From CAVSMC01 sp963798655 (GTDB taxonomy: Bacteria; Pseudomonadota; Gammaproteobacteria; Burkholderiales; Casimicrobiaceae), in contig CAWCUH010000016.1 of assembly GCA_963798655.1 (NCBI GenBank), positions 496,001 through 560,000 on the forward strand: a stretch of DNA of 64,000 nucleotides. The letters run 5' to 3'. Each line of letters opens with the position of its first letter. Position 1 is the stretch's first letter. A model generated the notes under the pieces. The model worked only from the letters and a program-made list of their open reading frames with translations. It searched no databases and was not told where the DNA came from. This document shows, one piece after another, positions 1 through 8,076 of this stretch. Made by a program: the position numbers and the translations under genes.

Positions 1-1563
1 GACCATCTCGAACGACGGTGGCAGCGGCTCGGACTGGTTCAGGTCGTCGTGGCGCAGCCGCTGGATCGAGTAGTTCGGCGTTTCCAGATGCCGGTTCGGC
101 ACGAGCAGCACGTTCACCTTGAACCGCGTTTCGATCGAAAGCACTTCGGCGCGCTTCTCGTTCAGCAGGAACGTGCCGACATCCACCGGCACCTGCGCGA
201 CGACCTGCGCGGTGCCGTCCTTCATCGCTTCTTCCTGAAGAATGCGCAGGATGTGCAGCGCGGTCGACTCGGTGCCGCGGATGTGCCCGATGCCGTGGCA
301 GCGCGGGCAGGGGATGTACGCGGACTCGGCGAGCGCCGGGCGCAGCCGCTGGCGCGAAAGCTCCATCAGGCCGAAGCGCGAGATCTTGCCGAGCTGAACG
401 CGCGCGCGATCGTACTTCAGCGCTTCCTTCAGTCGCTGCTCGACCTCGCGCTGGTTCCTCGCGCTCTCCATGTCGATGAAGTCGATGACGACCAGGCCGC
501 CCAAGTCGCGCAATCGAAGCTGGCGCGCGATCTCCTCGGCGGCTTCGAGATTCGTGTTGAACGCCGTCGTCTCGATATCGCCGGCCTTCGTCGCGCGCGC
601 CGAGTTGACGTCGACCGACACCAGCGCCTCGGTGTGGTCGATGACGATCGCGCCGCCGGAGGGCAGCACGACCTGACGCGCGAACGCCGTCTCGATCTGG
701 TGCTCGATCTGGAAGCGCGAGAACAGCGGCACGTCGTCCTTGTAGAGCTTGACGCGATGCACGTTCGCCGGCATCACGTGCCCCATGAACTGCTGCGCCT
801 GCTCGTACACCGTCTCGGTGTCGATCAAGAGCTCGCCGATGTCCGGCTGGAAATAGTCGCGGATCGCACGGATCACGAGGCTCGATTCCTGGTAGATCAG
901 GAACGCGCCCGACTGCTGCTTCGCGGCGTCCTCGATCGCGCGCCACAGTTGCAGCAGGTAATTCAAGTCCCACTGCAGCTCCTCGGTCGAGCGGCCGATG
1001 CCCGCGGTGCGCGCGATGACGCTCATGCCGGCCGGAACCTCGAGACCGGCGATCGCGTCACGCAGCTCGTTACGCTCCTCGCCTTCGACGCGGCGCGATA
1101 CGCCGCCGCCGCGCGGATTGTTCGGCATCAGTACCAGATAGCGGCCGGCGAGCGAGATGTACGTGGTGAGCGCCGCGCCCTTGTTGCCGCGCTCATCCTT
1201 GTCGACCTGCACGATCAGCTCCATGCCTTCGCGAAGCTGGTCCTGCACGCGGCTGGCGCGGCCGCCGTTCGCGCCTTCACCGTCGCCGTCGCCGTCGTCG
1301 GTGTCGGCGCCGTTGCCGCGGCGCGGCTTGAGGAACTGCCGCGAGATTTCCTTGAACGGCAGAAAACCGTGGCGGTCGGTGCCGTAGTCGACGAAGCACG
1401 CCTCGAGGCTTGGCTCGACGCGCGTGATCACCGCCTTGTAGATGTTGCTCTTTCGTTGTTCCTTGTTCGCCGATTCGATGTCGAGGTCGATCAGCTTCTG
1501 GCCGTCGACGATCGCCACGCGAAGCTCTTCGGCCTGCGTCGCGTTGAACAGCATGCGCTTCAT
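1..1563 (-). CDS. rne: Ribonuclease E, N-terminal catalytic half (partial)
   Basis: This is the endoribonuclease that starts mRNA decay and processes rRNA and tRNA at the inner face of the cytoplasmic membrane. The 521 visible residues begin MKRMLFNATQAEELRVAIVD, the conserved RNase E opening, followed by the S1 RNA-binding domain (about residues 36-120, with a short acidic Gly/Asp insertion). The DNase I-like core contains VDVNS and VIDFIDM, which hold the two catalytic aspartates, and the zinc-link motif CPRCHG follows. The window edge cuts the gene after the small domain, so the disordered C-terminal scaffold is not seen and RNase G cannot be formally excluded. The S1 insertion and the position beside rluC favour RNase E. 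The ATG at 1563 is the family start. Confidence 0.95.
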   Translation of the reverse strand, partial: MKRMLFNATQAEELRVAIVDGQKLIDLDIESANKEQRKSNIYKAVITRVEPSLEACFVDYGTDRHGFLPFKEISRQFLKPRRGNGADTDDGDGDGEGANGGRASRVQDQLREGMELIVQVDKDERGNKGAALTTYISLAGRYLVLMPNNPRGGGVSRRVEGEERNELRDAIAGLEVPAGMSVIARTAGIGRSTEELQWDLNYLLQLWRAIEDAAKQQSGAFLIYQESSLVIRAIRDYFQPDIGELLIDTETVYEQAQQFMGHVMPANVHRVKLYKDDVPLFSRFQIEHQIETAFARQVVLPSGGAIVIDHTEALVSVDVNSARATKAGDIETTAFNTNLEAAEEIARQLRLRDLGGLVVIDFIDMESARNQREVEQRLKEALKYDRARVQLGKISRFGLMELSRQRLRPALAESAYIPCPRCHGIGHIRGTESTALHILRILQEEAMKDGTAQVVAQVPVDVGTFLLNEKRAEVLSIETRFKVNVLLVPNRHLETPNYSIQRLRHDDLNQSEPLPPSFEMV

Positions 1564-2224
1564 GAATTCTTCCCGGCGCGTGTCCGCGCGGGCTTGCGAC
1601 GGCAAAGCGGGCCGCGCGTGACGCGCGGCGTTTGCGGTGCTACGCGGCGCGTGCGCGCGACGGCGGCCGTGCCGGCAGCATGCGCTGCGGGCGCTCGAGC
1701 GAGCGTCGCCGGCGCGCACGATCGCGGCGCGCTGGCGCTGCGGTGCGGGTCGGGCTCGTCGGGTCGGTCGTTTGGGTCAACGCGTACAAGCGGGGCAAAC
1801 GCGGTCGGAGCAGGCCTGCCGTCGGCAATCGGCCGACGGTGAAGCGCACTCCAACGGCGGAATTCGTCGCTGGATTGCCGCGCAGGCCGCCGCTTCGTGC
1901 CGGCACGCAAGCCGGAGTGCGGAGACTGCGCTCTTCATTTAACATCGCTACTTTTTCCGGCGCGCAACGCCCGGACGGTGAGCGGATTTAACCGGCGGTC
2001 CACTGCGCCACGTGCGCGATCGAACGCGCACGACGGGACCGGCTTCCTGCCCTTCAACGTTCGAGGGCGCTCGCGATTGCCAACGGGCCGGACCCCGTGC
2101 TCGCCGATACAGGCAACCGGATCCTCGGGATCATGCGGTCGCCGCTCGCGCCGCCGGGCGCCGCGTCGTACGCGGGGCTGGCGTGGGTGCAGCCGTTGCT
2201 GCGATGCCCAATTATAAGCGAAGA
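1564..2224. other. Long divergent intergenic region between rne and rluC
   Basis: About 660 bases separate the divergent rne and rluC starts, by far the longest non-coding stretch here. I see no convincing protein gene; the open frames across it are arginine-rich artefacts of high GC. An A/T-richer patch around 1937-1955 (TTTAACATCGCTAC) and another at 2211-2224 (AATTATAAGCG) are candidate promoter elements for rne and rluC respectively, but no pair with good spacing is clear. In Escherichia coli, rne has a long structured leader through which RNase E represses its own mRNA. A similar leader is plausible here by position only. Confidence 0.4.
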
Positions 2225-3190
2225 ATGAACGCCTTAAGCAAGGAATCGGTAAATCGGCTTGCGGTAGGGGACGAGGCCGCCGGCCAGCGGATCGACAACT
2301 ACCTGACGAAGATCCTCAAGGGCGTCCCCAAGAGCCACATCTACCGGATCCTGCGCAGTGGCGAAGTCCGTGTGAACCGCCGCCGCGTCGGCCCCGACGT
2401 CCGGCTCGCCGCCGGTGACGAGCTTCGGCTGCCGCCGATCCGCGCCGCCGCGCCGGCGTCAGGGCGCCGCGGTCCGCCACCGGCCGACGCGGCGCCGGTG
2501 CCCCCGATCCTCTACGAAGACGACGACGTGATCGCGCTCGCGAAGCCGTCGGGCATGGCCGTGCACGGAGGCAGCGGCATCTCGTTCGGCGTCATCGAGC
2601 GGCTGCGACAGGACCGGCCGCAGGCGAAGTCGCTCGAGCTCGTCCACCGGCTCGACCGCGACACGTCGGGCGTCCTTCTAGTCGCGAAGAAGCGGCCGGC
2701 GCTGGTCGCGCTGCATGCGCAACTTCGCGAGGGCGGCGTCGACAAGCGCTACGACGTGCTCGTCCGCGGCAAGTGGCGGGGCGCGATGCGAAGGGTCGAC
2801 GTCGCGCTCACGTCGTGGGTGAACGCGCAGGGCGAGCGCCGCGTGAAGGTCGACGCCGACGGCCGCGCCGCGCGAACGACGTTCCGGCTCGAGCGCGCGT
2901 GGCCGGCGCACGACCCGCCGCTCGCGCTGCTCGAAGCCGAGCTCGAGACCGGCCGCACGCACCAGATCCGCGTGCATCTCGCGCATCTCGGATTTCCGCT
3001 TGCCGGCGACGACAAGTATGGCGATTTCGCGTGGAACCGCGTGCTGGCGAAGCAGGGCCTGAGGCGGATGTTCCTGCACGCGCGCCGGCTTTCGTTCGCG
3101 CATCCGAGCGACGGGCGCGCGATGACGATCGAAGCGCCGATGCCCGACGATCTGCGGGCGTTCGTCGCTGCGCTGGATGGCGATGGCTGA
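2225..3190 (+). CDS. rluC: 23S rRNA pseudouridine synthase RluC
   Basis: This RluA-family enzyme converts specific uridines of 23S rRNA (955, 2504 and 2580 in E. coli) to pseudouridine. The 321-residue protein has an N-terminal S4 RNA-binding domain (about residues 20-75, QRIDNYLTKILKGVPKSHIY) and the catalytic motif HRLDRDTSG with the nucleophile Asp144. ETGRTHQIRVH follows, also typical of the family. The divergent pairing with rne is the usual betaproteobacterial context for rluC. I chose the ATG at 2225 because the S4 domain follows at normal spacing and a purine-rich AAGCGAAGA precedes it; an in-frame ATG seven codons upstream is possible. The end overlaps the next gene by 14 bases, suggesting translational coupling. 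Confidence 0.93.
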   Translation: MNALSKESVNRLAVGDEAAGQRIDNYLTKILKGVPKSHIYRILRSGEVRVNRRRVGPDVRLAAGDELRLPPIRAAAPASGRRGPPPADAAPVPPILYEDDDVIALAKPSGMAVHGGSGISFGVIERLRQDRPQAKSLELVHRLDRDTSGVLLVAKKRPALVALHAQLREGGVDKRYDVLVRGKWRGAMRRVDVALTSWVNAQGERRVKVDADGRAARTTFRLERAWPAHDPPLALLEAELETGRTHQIRVHLAHLGFPLAGDDKYGDFAWNRVLAKQGLRRMFLHARRLSFAHPSDGRAMTIEAPMPDDLRAFVAALDGDG

Positions 3191-3851
3191 CTGGTCGCCG
3201 CGCCGGTTCCGCTTCCTCGTGTTCGACTGGGACGGCACGCTCGCCGACTCGACGTCGATCATCGCGACGTCGCTGCAGCGCGCGTGCGCCGACGTCGGCG
3301 AGCCGGTGCCGTGCGATGCCGACGCGCGCTTCGTCATCGGGCTCGGGCTCGCCGACGCGTTGCGCCGTGTCGCGCCGTCGCTGCCGCCGCAGCGATGGAG
3401 CGCGTTGAGCGAGCGTTATCGCCATCACTACCTTTCGCGCGACGGCGACATTCCGCTGTTCGACGGCGCGCGCGAGCTGCTCGACGAGGCCGCCGCCGCC
3501 GGCTTCCTGCTCGGCGTTGCCACGGGGAAGTCGCGCAAGGGGCTCGCGCGCGCGCTCGAGCAGCAGCAGATCGCGCATCGCTTCGTCGCGACGCGCTGCG
3601 CCGACGAAGGCCTGCCGAAACCCCATCCGGACATGTTGCTGCACCTGATGGAGCGTGTCGGCGCGAGCGCCGACGAGACGCTGATGATCGGCGACACGAC
3701 GCACGACCTCGAGCTCGCGCGCAACGCGGGCGCGTCGGCCCTCGCCGTCGCCTACGGTGCGCACGAGGTCGACGGTCTCGCGCGCGCGTCGCCGCTCGCG
3801 ACCGTGCATTCGATCGTCGAATTGCGCCAATGGCTGCGCGAGAACGCGTGA
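3177..3851 (+). CDS. HAD-family hydrolase, phosphoglycolate-phosphatase-like
   Basis: This is a haloacid-dehalogenase-superfamily phosphatase of subfamily IA. Motif I is FDWDGTLADS (nucleophile Asp17, acid/base Asp19), with a helical cap between residues 30 and 90. Motif II is GVATGKSRKGL with its Thr, and motif III/IV is KPHPDM followed by MIGDTTHDLELARNAG. The 224-residue length fits phosphoglycolate phosphatases, which clear 2-phosphoglycolate, but the substrate cannot be read from sequence. It overlaps rluC and is probably cotranscribed with it, an arrangement common in Burkholderiales. A second ATG two codons downstream (3183) is an alternative start. Confidence 0.88.
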   Translation: MAMADWSPRRFRFLVFDWDGTLADSTSIIATSLQRACADVGEPVPCDADARFVIGLGLADALRRVAPSLPPQRWSALSERYRHHYLSRDGDIPLFDGARELLDEAAAAGFLLGVATGKSRKGLARALEQQQIAHRFVATRCADEGLPKPHPDMLLHLMERVGASADETLMIGDTTHDLELARNAGASALAVAYGAHEVDGLARASPLATVHSIVELRQWLRENA

Positions 3852-3923
3852 TCGGCAACGCCGGCGGGCTCTTCGACGGCGCGATCGTCGTGCACGAACT
3901 TATTCCACATAGCGAGGACGAGC

Positions 3924-4865
3924 ATGGCTGATCCGAACGTCGAACAAACCGTGCTCGCTCAACTCGGCCGCGAATGGCTGCAGGAGCGTCGCCGCGCGCG
4001 TCGCTGGGGCATCTTCTTCAAGCTCGTCGTCATCGTGTTCCTGCTGCCGCTGGTGCTGCTCGTGTGGGGCACGATCTCGGCGAAGGAGCGCGTGTGCCTC
4101 GACAAGTGCACGGCGCTCGTCGAGGTGCGCGGCGAGCTCGACTCCGGCGGACGCGCGAGCGCGGACCGCGTGATCCAGGGCTTGCAGGCGGCGTTCAGGA
4201 ACAGCGGCACGCGTGGCGTCGTGTTGCGCGTCAACAGCCCGGGCGGCAGCCCGGTGCAGGCTGGACAGATCTACGAGGAAGTGCGCCGGCTGCGCGCCGC
4301 GAATCCGGACAAGCCGCTGTACGCGGTCGTCGACGAAGTGGCCGCGTCCGGTGGCTACTACGTTGCCGTCGCCGCCGAGCGTATCTACGTCGACAAGGCG
4401 AGCCTCGTCGGATCGATCGGCGTCATCATGGAAGGCTTCGGCTTCGTCGGCGCGATGGACAAGCTCGGCATCGAGCGGCGCGTGCTGACCGCGGGCGCGA
4501 ACAAGGCGCTGCTCGATCCGTTCTCGCCGGTCAATCCGGCGCAGCGCGACGCGATCCAGGCGAATCTCGACGAGGTTCACCAGCAGTTCATTGCCGCCGT
4601 GCGCGAAGGCCGCGGCGATCGGCTGAAGGAAACGCCGGAAGTGTTTTCGGGGCTCGTCTGGAACGGCAAGCGCGCGATCGACCTCGGCCTCGTCGACGCG
4701 CTCGGCTCGCTCGAAAGCGTCGCGCGCGACGTGATCAAGGCCGACGAGATCGTCGACTTCACGCCGGAGGAAGGACTCACGGAGCGCGTTGCGCGCCGCT
4801 TCGGCGCGACGTTCGCCGACGTCGTCGCGTACACGATGCGCTACGCGGCACCGGCGTCGCGATAG
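3924..4865 (+). CDS. sppA: Signal peptide peptidase SppA (S49 family, short form)
   Basis: This membrane-anchored serine protease digests leftover signal peptides. A charged N-terminus is followed by one transmembrane segment (about residues 31-50) and a periplasmic S49 domain. The Ser/Lys dyad is visible: Ser142 in ASGGYY and Lys194 in GANKALLDPF. Their 52-residue spacing matches Ser147/Lys199 of Bacillus subtilis SppA. The NSPGGSP and GSIGVIME motifs are also present. At 313 residues it is the single-domain form, not the duplicated E. coli type. It lies 72 bases after the HAD phosphatase, so it probably ends the rluC operon. The Rieske-type gene often found in this gap in relatives is absent. 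Confidence 0.92.
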   Translation: MADPNVEQTVLAQLGREWLQERRRARRWGIFFKLVVIVFLLPLVLLVWGTISAKERVCLDKCTALVEVRGELDSGGRASADRVIQGLQAAFRNSGTRGVVLRVNSPGGSPVQAGQIYEEVRRLRAANPDKPLYAVVDEVAASGGYYVAVAAERIYVDKASLVGSIGVIMEGFGFVGAMDKLGIERRVLTAGANKALLDPFSPVNPAQRDAIQANLDEVHQQFIAAVREGRGDRLKETPEVFSGLVWNGKRAIDLGLVDALGSLESVARDVIKADEIVDFTPEEGLTERVARRFGATFADVVAYTMRYAAPASR

Positions 4866-4964
4866 CGAAGAGGGCGCGCCGGGCGGCACGGCGGATCGAA
4901 ATCCATTATGCTCGGCGCGCGGCTCGCGCGCGTTCAAGCCGCGGACACCGATGCCGATCACGCC

Positions 4965-6587
4965 ATGCCGCAGCTCGTCCGCCATTTCCGCCAGATCCTG
5001 ATCTGGCCGCTCCAGCTCGCGCCGATCCGCGCCGGCGCGCAGATCCAGGAGCCATGGGAAATCCTGGAGCAGCCGGGCAGCGACCACCTGTGGCGCGAGC
5101 TGCGCGACGAATTCAGCTGCGATCCGTCGCAATACGCCGAGCGCCACTACAGCGAGTTCGTCACCTTCCTGCCCTACGCGCGCAAGTTTCTGTACGGCGA
5201 AGGCAAGGGGCGCGGCGCGCGCGCCGGTGCCGAATCACCGATCCGCGTTTACCGTCGCAACGACATCGCGGCGCTGCGCCTCGTGCTCGCGCCCGGCGCG
5301 GATCCGATCGTGCTCGACGTTGCGCACGTCGACCTTAACTTCTTCTACGACATCGACGTCGCGATCCCGGTAGTCGAGATCTGCGCGAACGACGTTCCGC
5401 TCGCCACCGTGCAGGACATCATGTACCGGGTGGGTCGCGCCTATCCGACGTACTGGGAGCGCGACGGCGGCGGCGGACACTGCGTCGCGAAGGCCGAATG
5501 GCTCGACGCGCACGGGCGCGTGCTCGCCGCATCGGACTACGAGGATCGTCGAAGCTACCTCGAATTCGTAGCCCGTCATCGCGCGCCGCGCTTCGCGTCG
5601 CACTGGACTTGGCTGCTGCAGCCGCTCGTGCCCGATCATTCGGCCGAGAAGGGCGTGATCCGCTATCGGCAGGTCGAGTACGGCCGCATGCCGTTGCTCG
5701 CGTACATCGCGATGGATGACGCGCGCTCGCTCACGCGCGGCGACTTCGTGCGCCTCGGACTCGTCACCGGCTCCGGCGCGCCCGAATCGCTGCCTTATGC
5801 AGCGCATTACGTGCACGACTTCGAGCGCCGCTACTGTCTCGATCAGTTCTGGAACCCCGAGCGCACCGGCCGTCCGGGAACCCGCTTCATGTCATGCGGG
5901 CATGCGTTCGCGATGATCGGCGACGCCGACGAGTCGTTCTTCGTCGATCGCGAATCAGGCCTGCTCGGGCAATTCCGTCATCAGTACTTCCTGCTGTTCC
6001 TGATTCCGCATATTCACAAGGCGACGCTGCTGATGCTGTCCGACCGGATGGTGGATGCGCTGAGCCCGCTCGATATCGGCGACACCGAGTCGATTCGCCG
6101 CTTCAAGCGCACGATCCGCCAGCTGCTCGAGATCTTCCTGCGCTTCACGCATCGCTACTGGTTCCATGAGGTCTCCGATCAGCCGCAGGCGAAGGAGCTG
6201 TACCGGATGACGAGCGAATACCTGGGGACCGATCGGCTGTACCACGAGATCCGAGACGAGATCGAGGACATGAGCGACTACCTCGAAAGCGACACGCTGC
6301 GCCGGCAGGCGAACACCGTCGTGCGGCTCACCGTCGTCACCGCGTTCGGCCTCGTCGGCACCGTCGCGACGGGCTTCCTCGGGATGAACCTGTTCGCGCT
6401 CGCGGAACTGCCGATGTGGCAGCGCGTCGGATGGTTTGTGGCGGTGCTCGTGCCGACCACGCTGCTGACGTTCTACACGATCGTCAAGTCGAAGCGTCTC
6501 GCGGACTTCCTCGAAGCGCTGTCCGACGAGCGGCTGCCCGCGGCTGCGAAGCTCGGATCGCTGCGCGACGTCTGGCGCCGCAAGTAA
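4965..6587 (+). CDS. CorA-like divalent cation transporter family protein
   Basis: The 540-residue protein has a long soluble N-terminal region and two C-terminal transmembrane helices (about residues 455-480 and 488-510). The first helix ends in GMNLF near residue 473, matching the GMN selectivity motif of CorA/Mrs2 magnesium channels. The cytoplasmic domain is much longer than in classical CorA and does not resemble it by eye. It therefore looks like a distant family member, probably a pentameric inner-membrane channel for Mg2+ or a related ion; the ion is unproven. I chose the ATG at 4965 (MPQLVRHFRQILIWPLQLAP). An upstream in-frame ATG at 4908 would add 19 less convincing residues. The C-terminus is the usual short basic tail. 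Confidence 0.75.
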   Translation: MPQLVRHFRQILIWPLQLAPIRAGAQIQEPWEILEQPGSDHLWRELRDEFSCDPSQYAERHYSEFVTFLPYARKFLYGEGKGRGARAGAESPIRVYRRNDIAALRLVLAPGADPIVLDVAHVDLNFFYDIDVAIPVVEICANDVPLATVQDIMYRVGRAYPTYWERDGGGGHCVAKAEWLDAHGRVLAASDYEDRRSYLEFVARHRAPRFASHWTWLLQPLVPDHSAEKGVIRYRQVEYGRMPLLAYIAMDDARSLTRGDFVRLGLVTGSGAPESLPYAAHYVHDFERRYCLDQFWNPERTGRPGTRFMSCGHAFAMIGDADESFFVDRESGLLGQFRHQYFLLFLIPHIHKATLLMLSDRMVDALSPLDIGDTESIRRFKRTIRQLLEIFLRFTHRYWFHEVSDQPQAKELYRMTSEYLGTDRLYHEIRDEIEDMSDYLESDTLRRQANTVVRLTVVTAFGLVGTVATGFLGMNLFALAELPMWQRVGWFVAVLVPTTLLTFYTIVKSKRLADFLEALSDERLPAAAKLGSLRDVWRRK

Positions 6588-6591
6588 CCCT

Positions 6592-6849
6592 CTACCAGAA
6601 TTCGGGTGCGCCCGCGCAGAGCGCGCCCAGCAGAACGAAGCCGAGCGTGCGGATCAGCGTGCGGTCCTTGCCCGATATCATCATCTGCCGCATGCCGAGC
6701 GCGACGATCGCGACCAGCAGGTACGTGCACAGGACCGCGACCACGTCGATGTCCTTTCCGCCGAGGAGCGCCGTTCCGAGCACCCGCGCGATGATCCAGG
6801 TGTAGGCGAACGCGAGGGCGGAGCGGAAGTGCATTTCGACGGCTTGCAT
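6592..6849 (-). CDS. Small two-helix membrane protein of unknown function
   Basis: This 85-residue protein is not recognised. It begins MQAVEMHFRSALAFAYTWII and has a hydrophobic stretch at residues 8-26. A stronger transmembrane segment follows (VVAVLCTYLLVAIVALGMR, about residues 34-52), then a short charged loop (ISGKDRTLIR) and a final hydrophobic helix ending GAPEFW. It is convergent with, and almost touches, the CorA-like gene. The consensus-like promoter upstream at 6974-7002 supports transcription as a separate unit with a leader of about 120 bases. An earlier in-frame ATG at 6930 would add 27 residues without membrane character. Confidence 0.6.
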   Translation of the reverse strand: MQAVEMHFRSALAFAYTWIIARVLGTALLGGKDIDVVAVLCTYLLVAIVALGMRQMMISGKDRTLIRTLGFVLLGALCAGAPEFW

Positions 6850-6973
6850 GGACGAGTACCCGTAGGGGAAAGGATGAAAGGAAGGATCCGTGACCGATGC
6901 TAGCGTCGGCATCAACGGCAAACATTGCATCGGATCAACGTCTGCGCGGACCGTTCAGGCGTTGATTGTAAAA

Positions 6974-7002
6974 ATTATAGCTGCGGCGCACCATCCGCCC
7001 AA
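6974..7002 (-). promoter_or_regulatory. Sigma-70-type promoter for the small membrane protein gene
   Basis: Read on the minus strand there is a -35 hexamer TTGGGC (7002-6997), a 17-base spacer and a perfect -10 hexamer TATAAT (6979-6974). It points at the gene starting at 6849 and predicts a start site near 6967. In DNA this GC-rich, a perfect -10 at optimal spacing is unlikely by chance. Confidence 0.6.
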
Positions 7003-7032
7003 CCCTAGTGCGCGCATGGGAATTGCGTCGGC

Positions 7033-8076
7033 ATGACCGCCGATGTGATCGTCGCTACCGCCGACGGGCTTTACTGCCCCGCGGGCGACTTCCATATCGA
7101 TCCCTGGCGGCCGGTGGCGCGCGCCATCATCACCCATGCTCATGGCGACCATGCGCGGCCGGGCAGCGGCGCGTACTGGGCCGCGCAGGCCGGCGCCTCG
7201 TTGCTTGCCATCCGGCTCGGTGCGCAATCGCCCATCACGCCGCTCGGATACGCAGAGACGGCGGAGTTCGCCCACGCGCGCGTATCGCTGCATCCGGCCG
7301 GCCATGTGCTCGGGTCGGCGCAGGTGCGCATCGAAACCGGCGGGCGCGTCTGCGTCGTGTCCGGCGACTTCAAGCGCGACCCCGATCCGACGTGCGCCGC
7401 CTTCACGCCGCTCCGCTGCGACACGTTCGTCACCGAGGCGACATTCGCGCTGCCTGTTTATCGATGGCCCGATCCGTCCGCGGTCGCTCGCGATCTGCGC
7501 GACTGGTGGCTTCGCAATCGCGAGCGCGGCGAGACGTCGATCGTCTGCTGCTACGCGCTCGGCAAGGCGCAGAGGATTCTCGCCGAGCTTGCGCGGTTCA
7601 CCGACGAAACGGTCTACGTCCATGGCGCGATCGAGTCGCTCACCGACGCGTATCGCGCCGCCGGGGTGCGCATGCTGCCGACCGCGCGTGTCGCCGACCA
7701 GCCGCCGAAGCACGACTTTCGCGGCGCGCTCGTGCTCGCGCCTCCGGCGGCGAGCCGCAGTGCGTGGATGAAGCGCTTCCGGCCTGCGCAGGTCGCGTTC
7801 GCATCGGGCTGGATGCGCATACGCGGGAATCGACGGCGACTCGGCTACGACCGCGGATTCGCGCTGTCCGACCACGCCGACTGGCCGGCGCTGATCGACA
7901 CGATCGCGCAGACCGGCGCGACGCGCGTGCTCGCCACGCATGGTTACACCGACGGGCTGGTCCAGCATCTTCGCGCGCGCGGCGTCGACGCGGCGGCGCT
8001 CGCCACACCGTTCGGCGACGAGGAAGCGCCGGGCGCGCCGATGCCGCACAACGAGCCTTCGGCCGGGAAGCGCTGA
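7033..8076 (+). CDS. Ligase-associated DNA exonuclease (metallo-beta-lactamase/beta-CASP-like)
   Basis: The 347-residue protein belongs to the metallo-beta-lactamase family annotated as ligase-associated DNA exonuclease or mRNA 3'-end processing factor-like. The metal motif HAHGDH (His35, His37, Asp39, His40) is intact. HPAGHVLGSAQV supplies a further metal histidine, SGDFKRDPDP the bridging aspartate, and LSDHADW a late histidine. These proteins occur with an ATP-dependent ligase and often with an Lhr-type helicase, and are thought to trim DNA ends before sealing. Here the ligase gene follows with no gap, its GTG directly after this stop codon, so the two are surely coupled. Confidence 0.9.
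   Translation: MTADVIVATADGLYCPAGDFHIDPWRPVARAIITHAHGDHARPGSGAYWAAQAGASLLAIRLGAQSPITPLGYAETAEFAHARVSLHPAGHVLGSAQVRIETGGRVCVVSGDFKRDPDPTCAAFTPLRCDTFVTEATFALPVYRWPDPSAVARDLRDWWLRNRERGETSIVCCYALGKAQRILAELARFTDETVYVHGAIESLTDAYRAAGVRMLPTARVADQPPKHDFRGALVLAPPAASRSAWMKRFRPAQVAFASGWMRIRGNRRRLGYDRGFALSDHADWPALIDTIAQTGATRVLATHGYTDGLVQHLRARGVDAAALATPFGDEEAPGAPMPHNEPSAGKR

Noticed and set aside
49..1842. 597-codon open frame on the plus strand
   Set aside because: It is antisense to the clearly recognisable RNase E gene; its arginine-, aspartate- and histidine-rich translation is typical of the reverse strand of high-GC genes.
1632..1991. Overlapping small open frames in the rne upstream region
   Set aside because: Frames on both strands give Arg/Ala-rich peptides with no conserved pattern, as expected by chance at this GC content.
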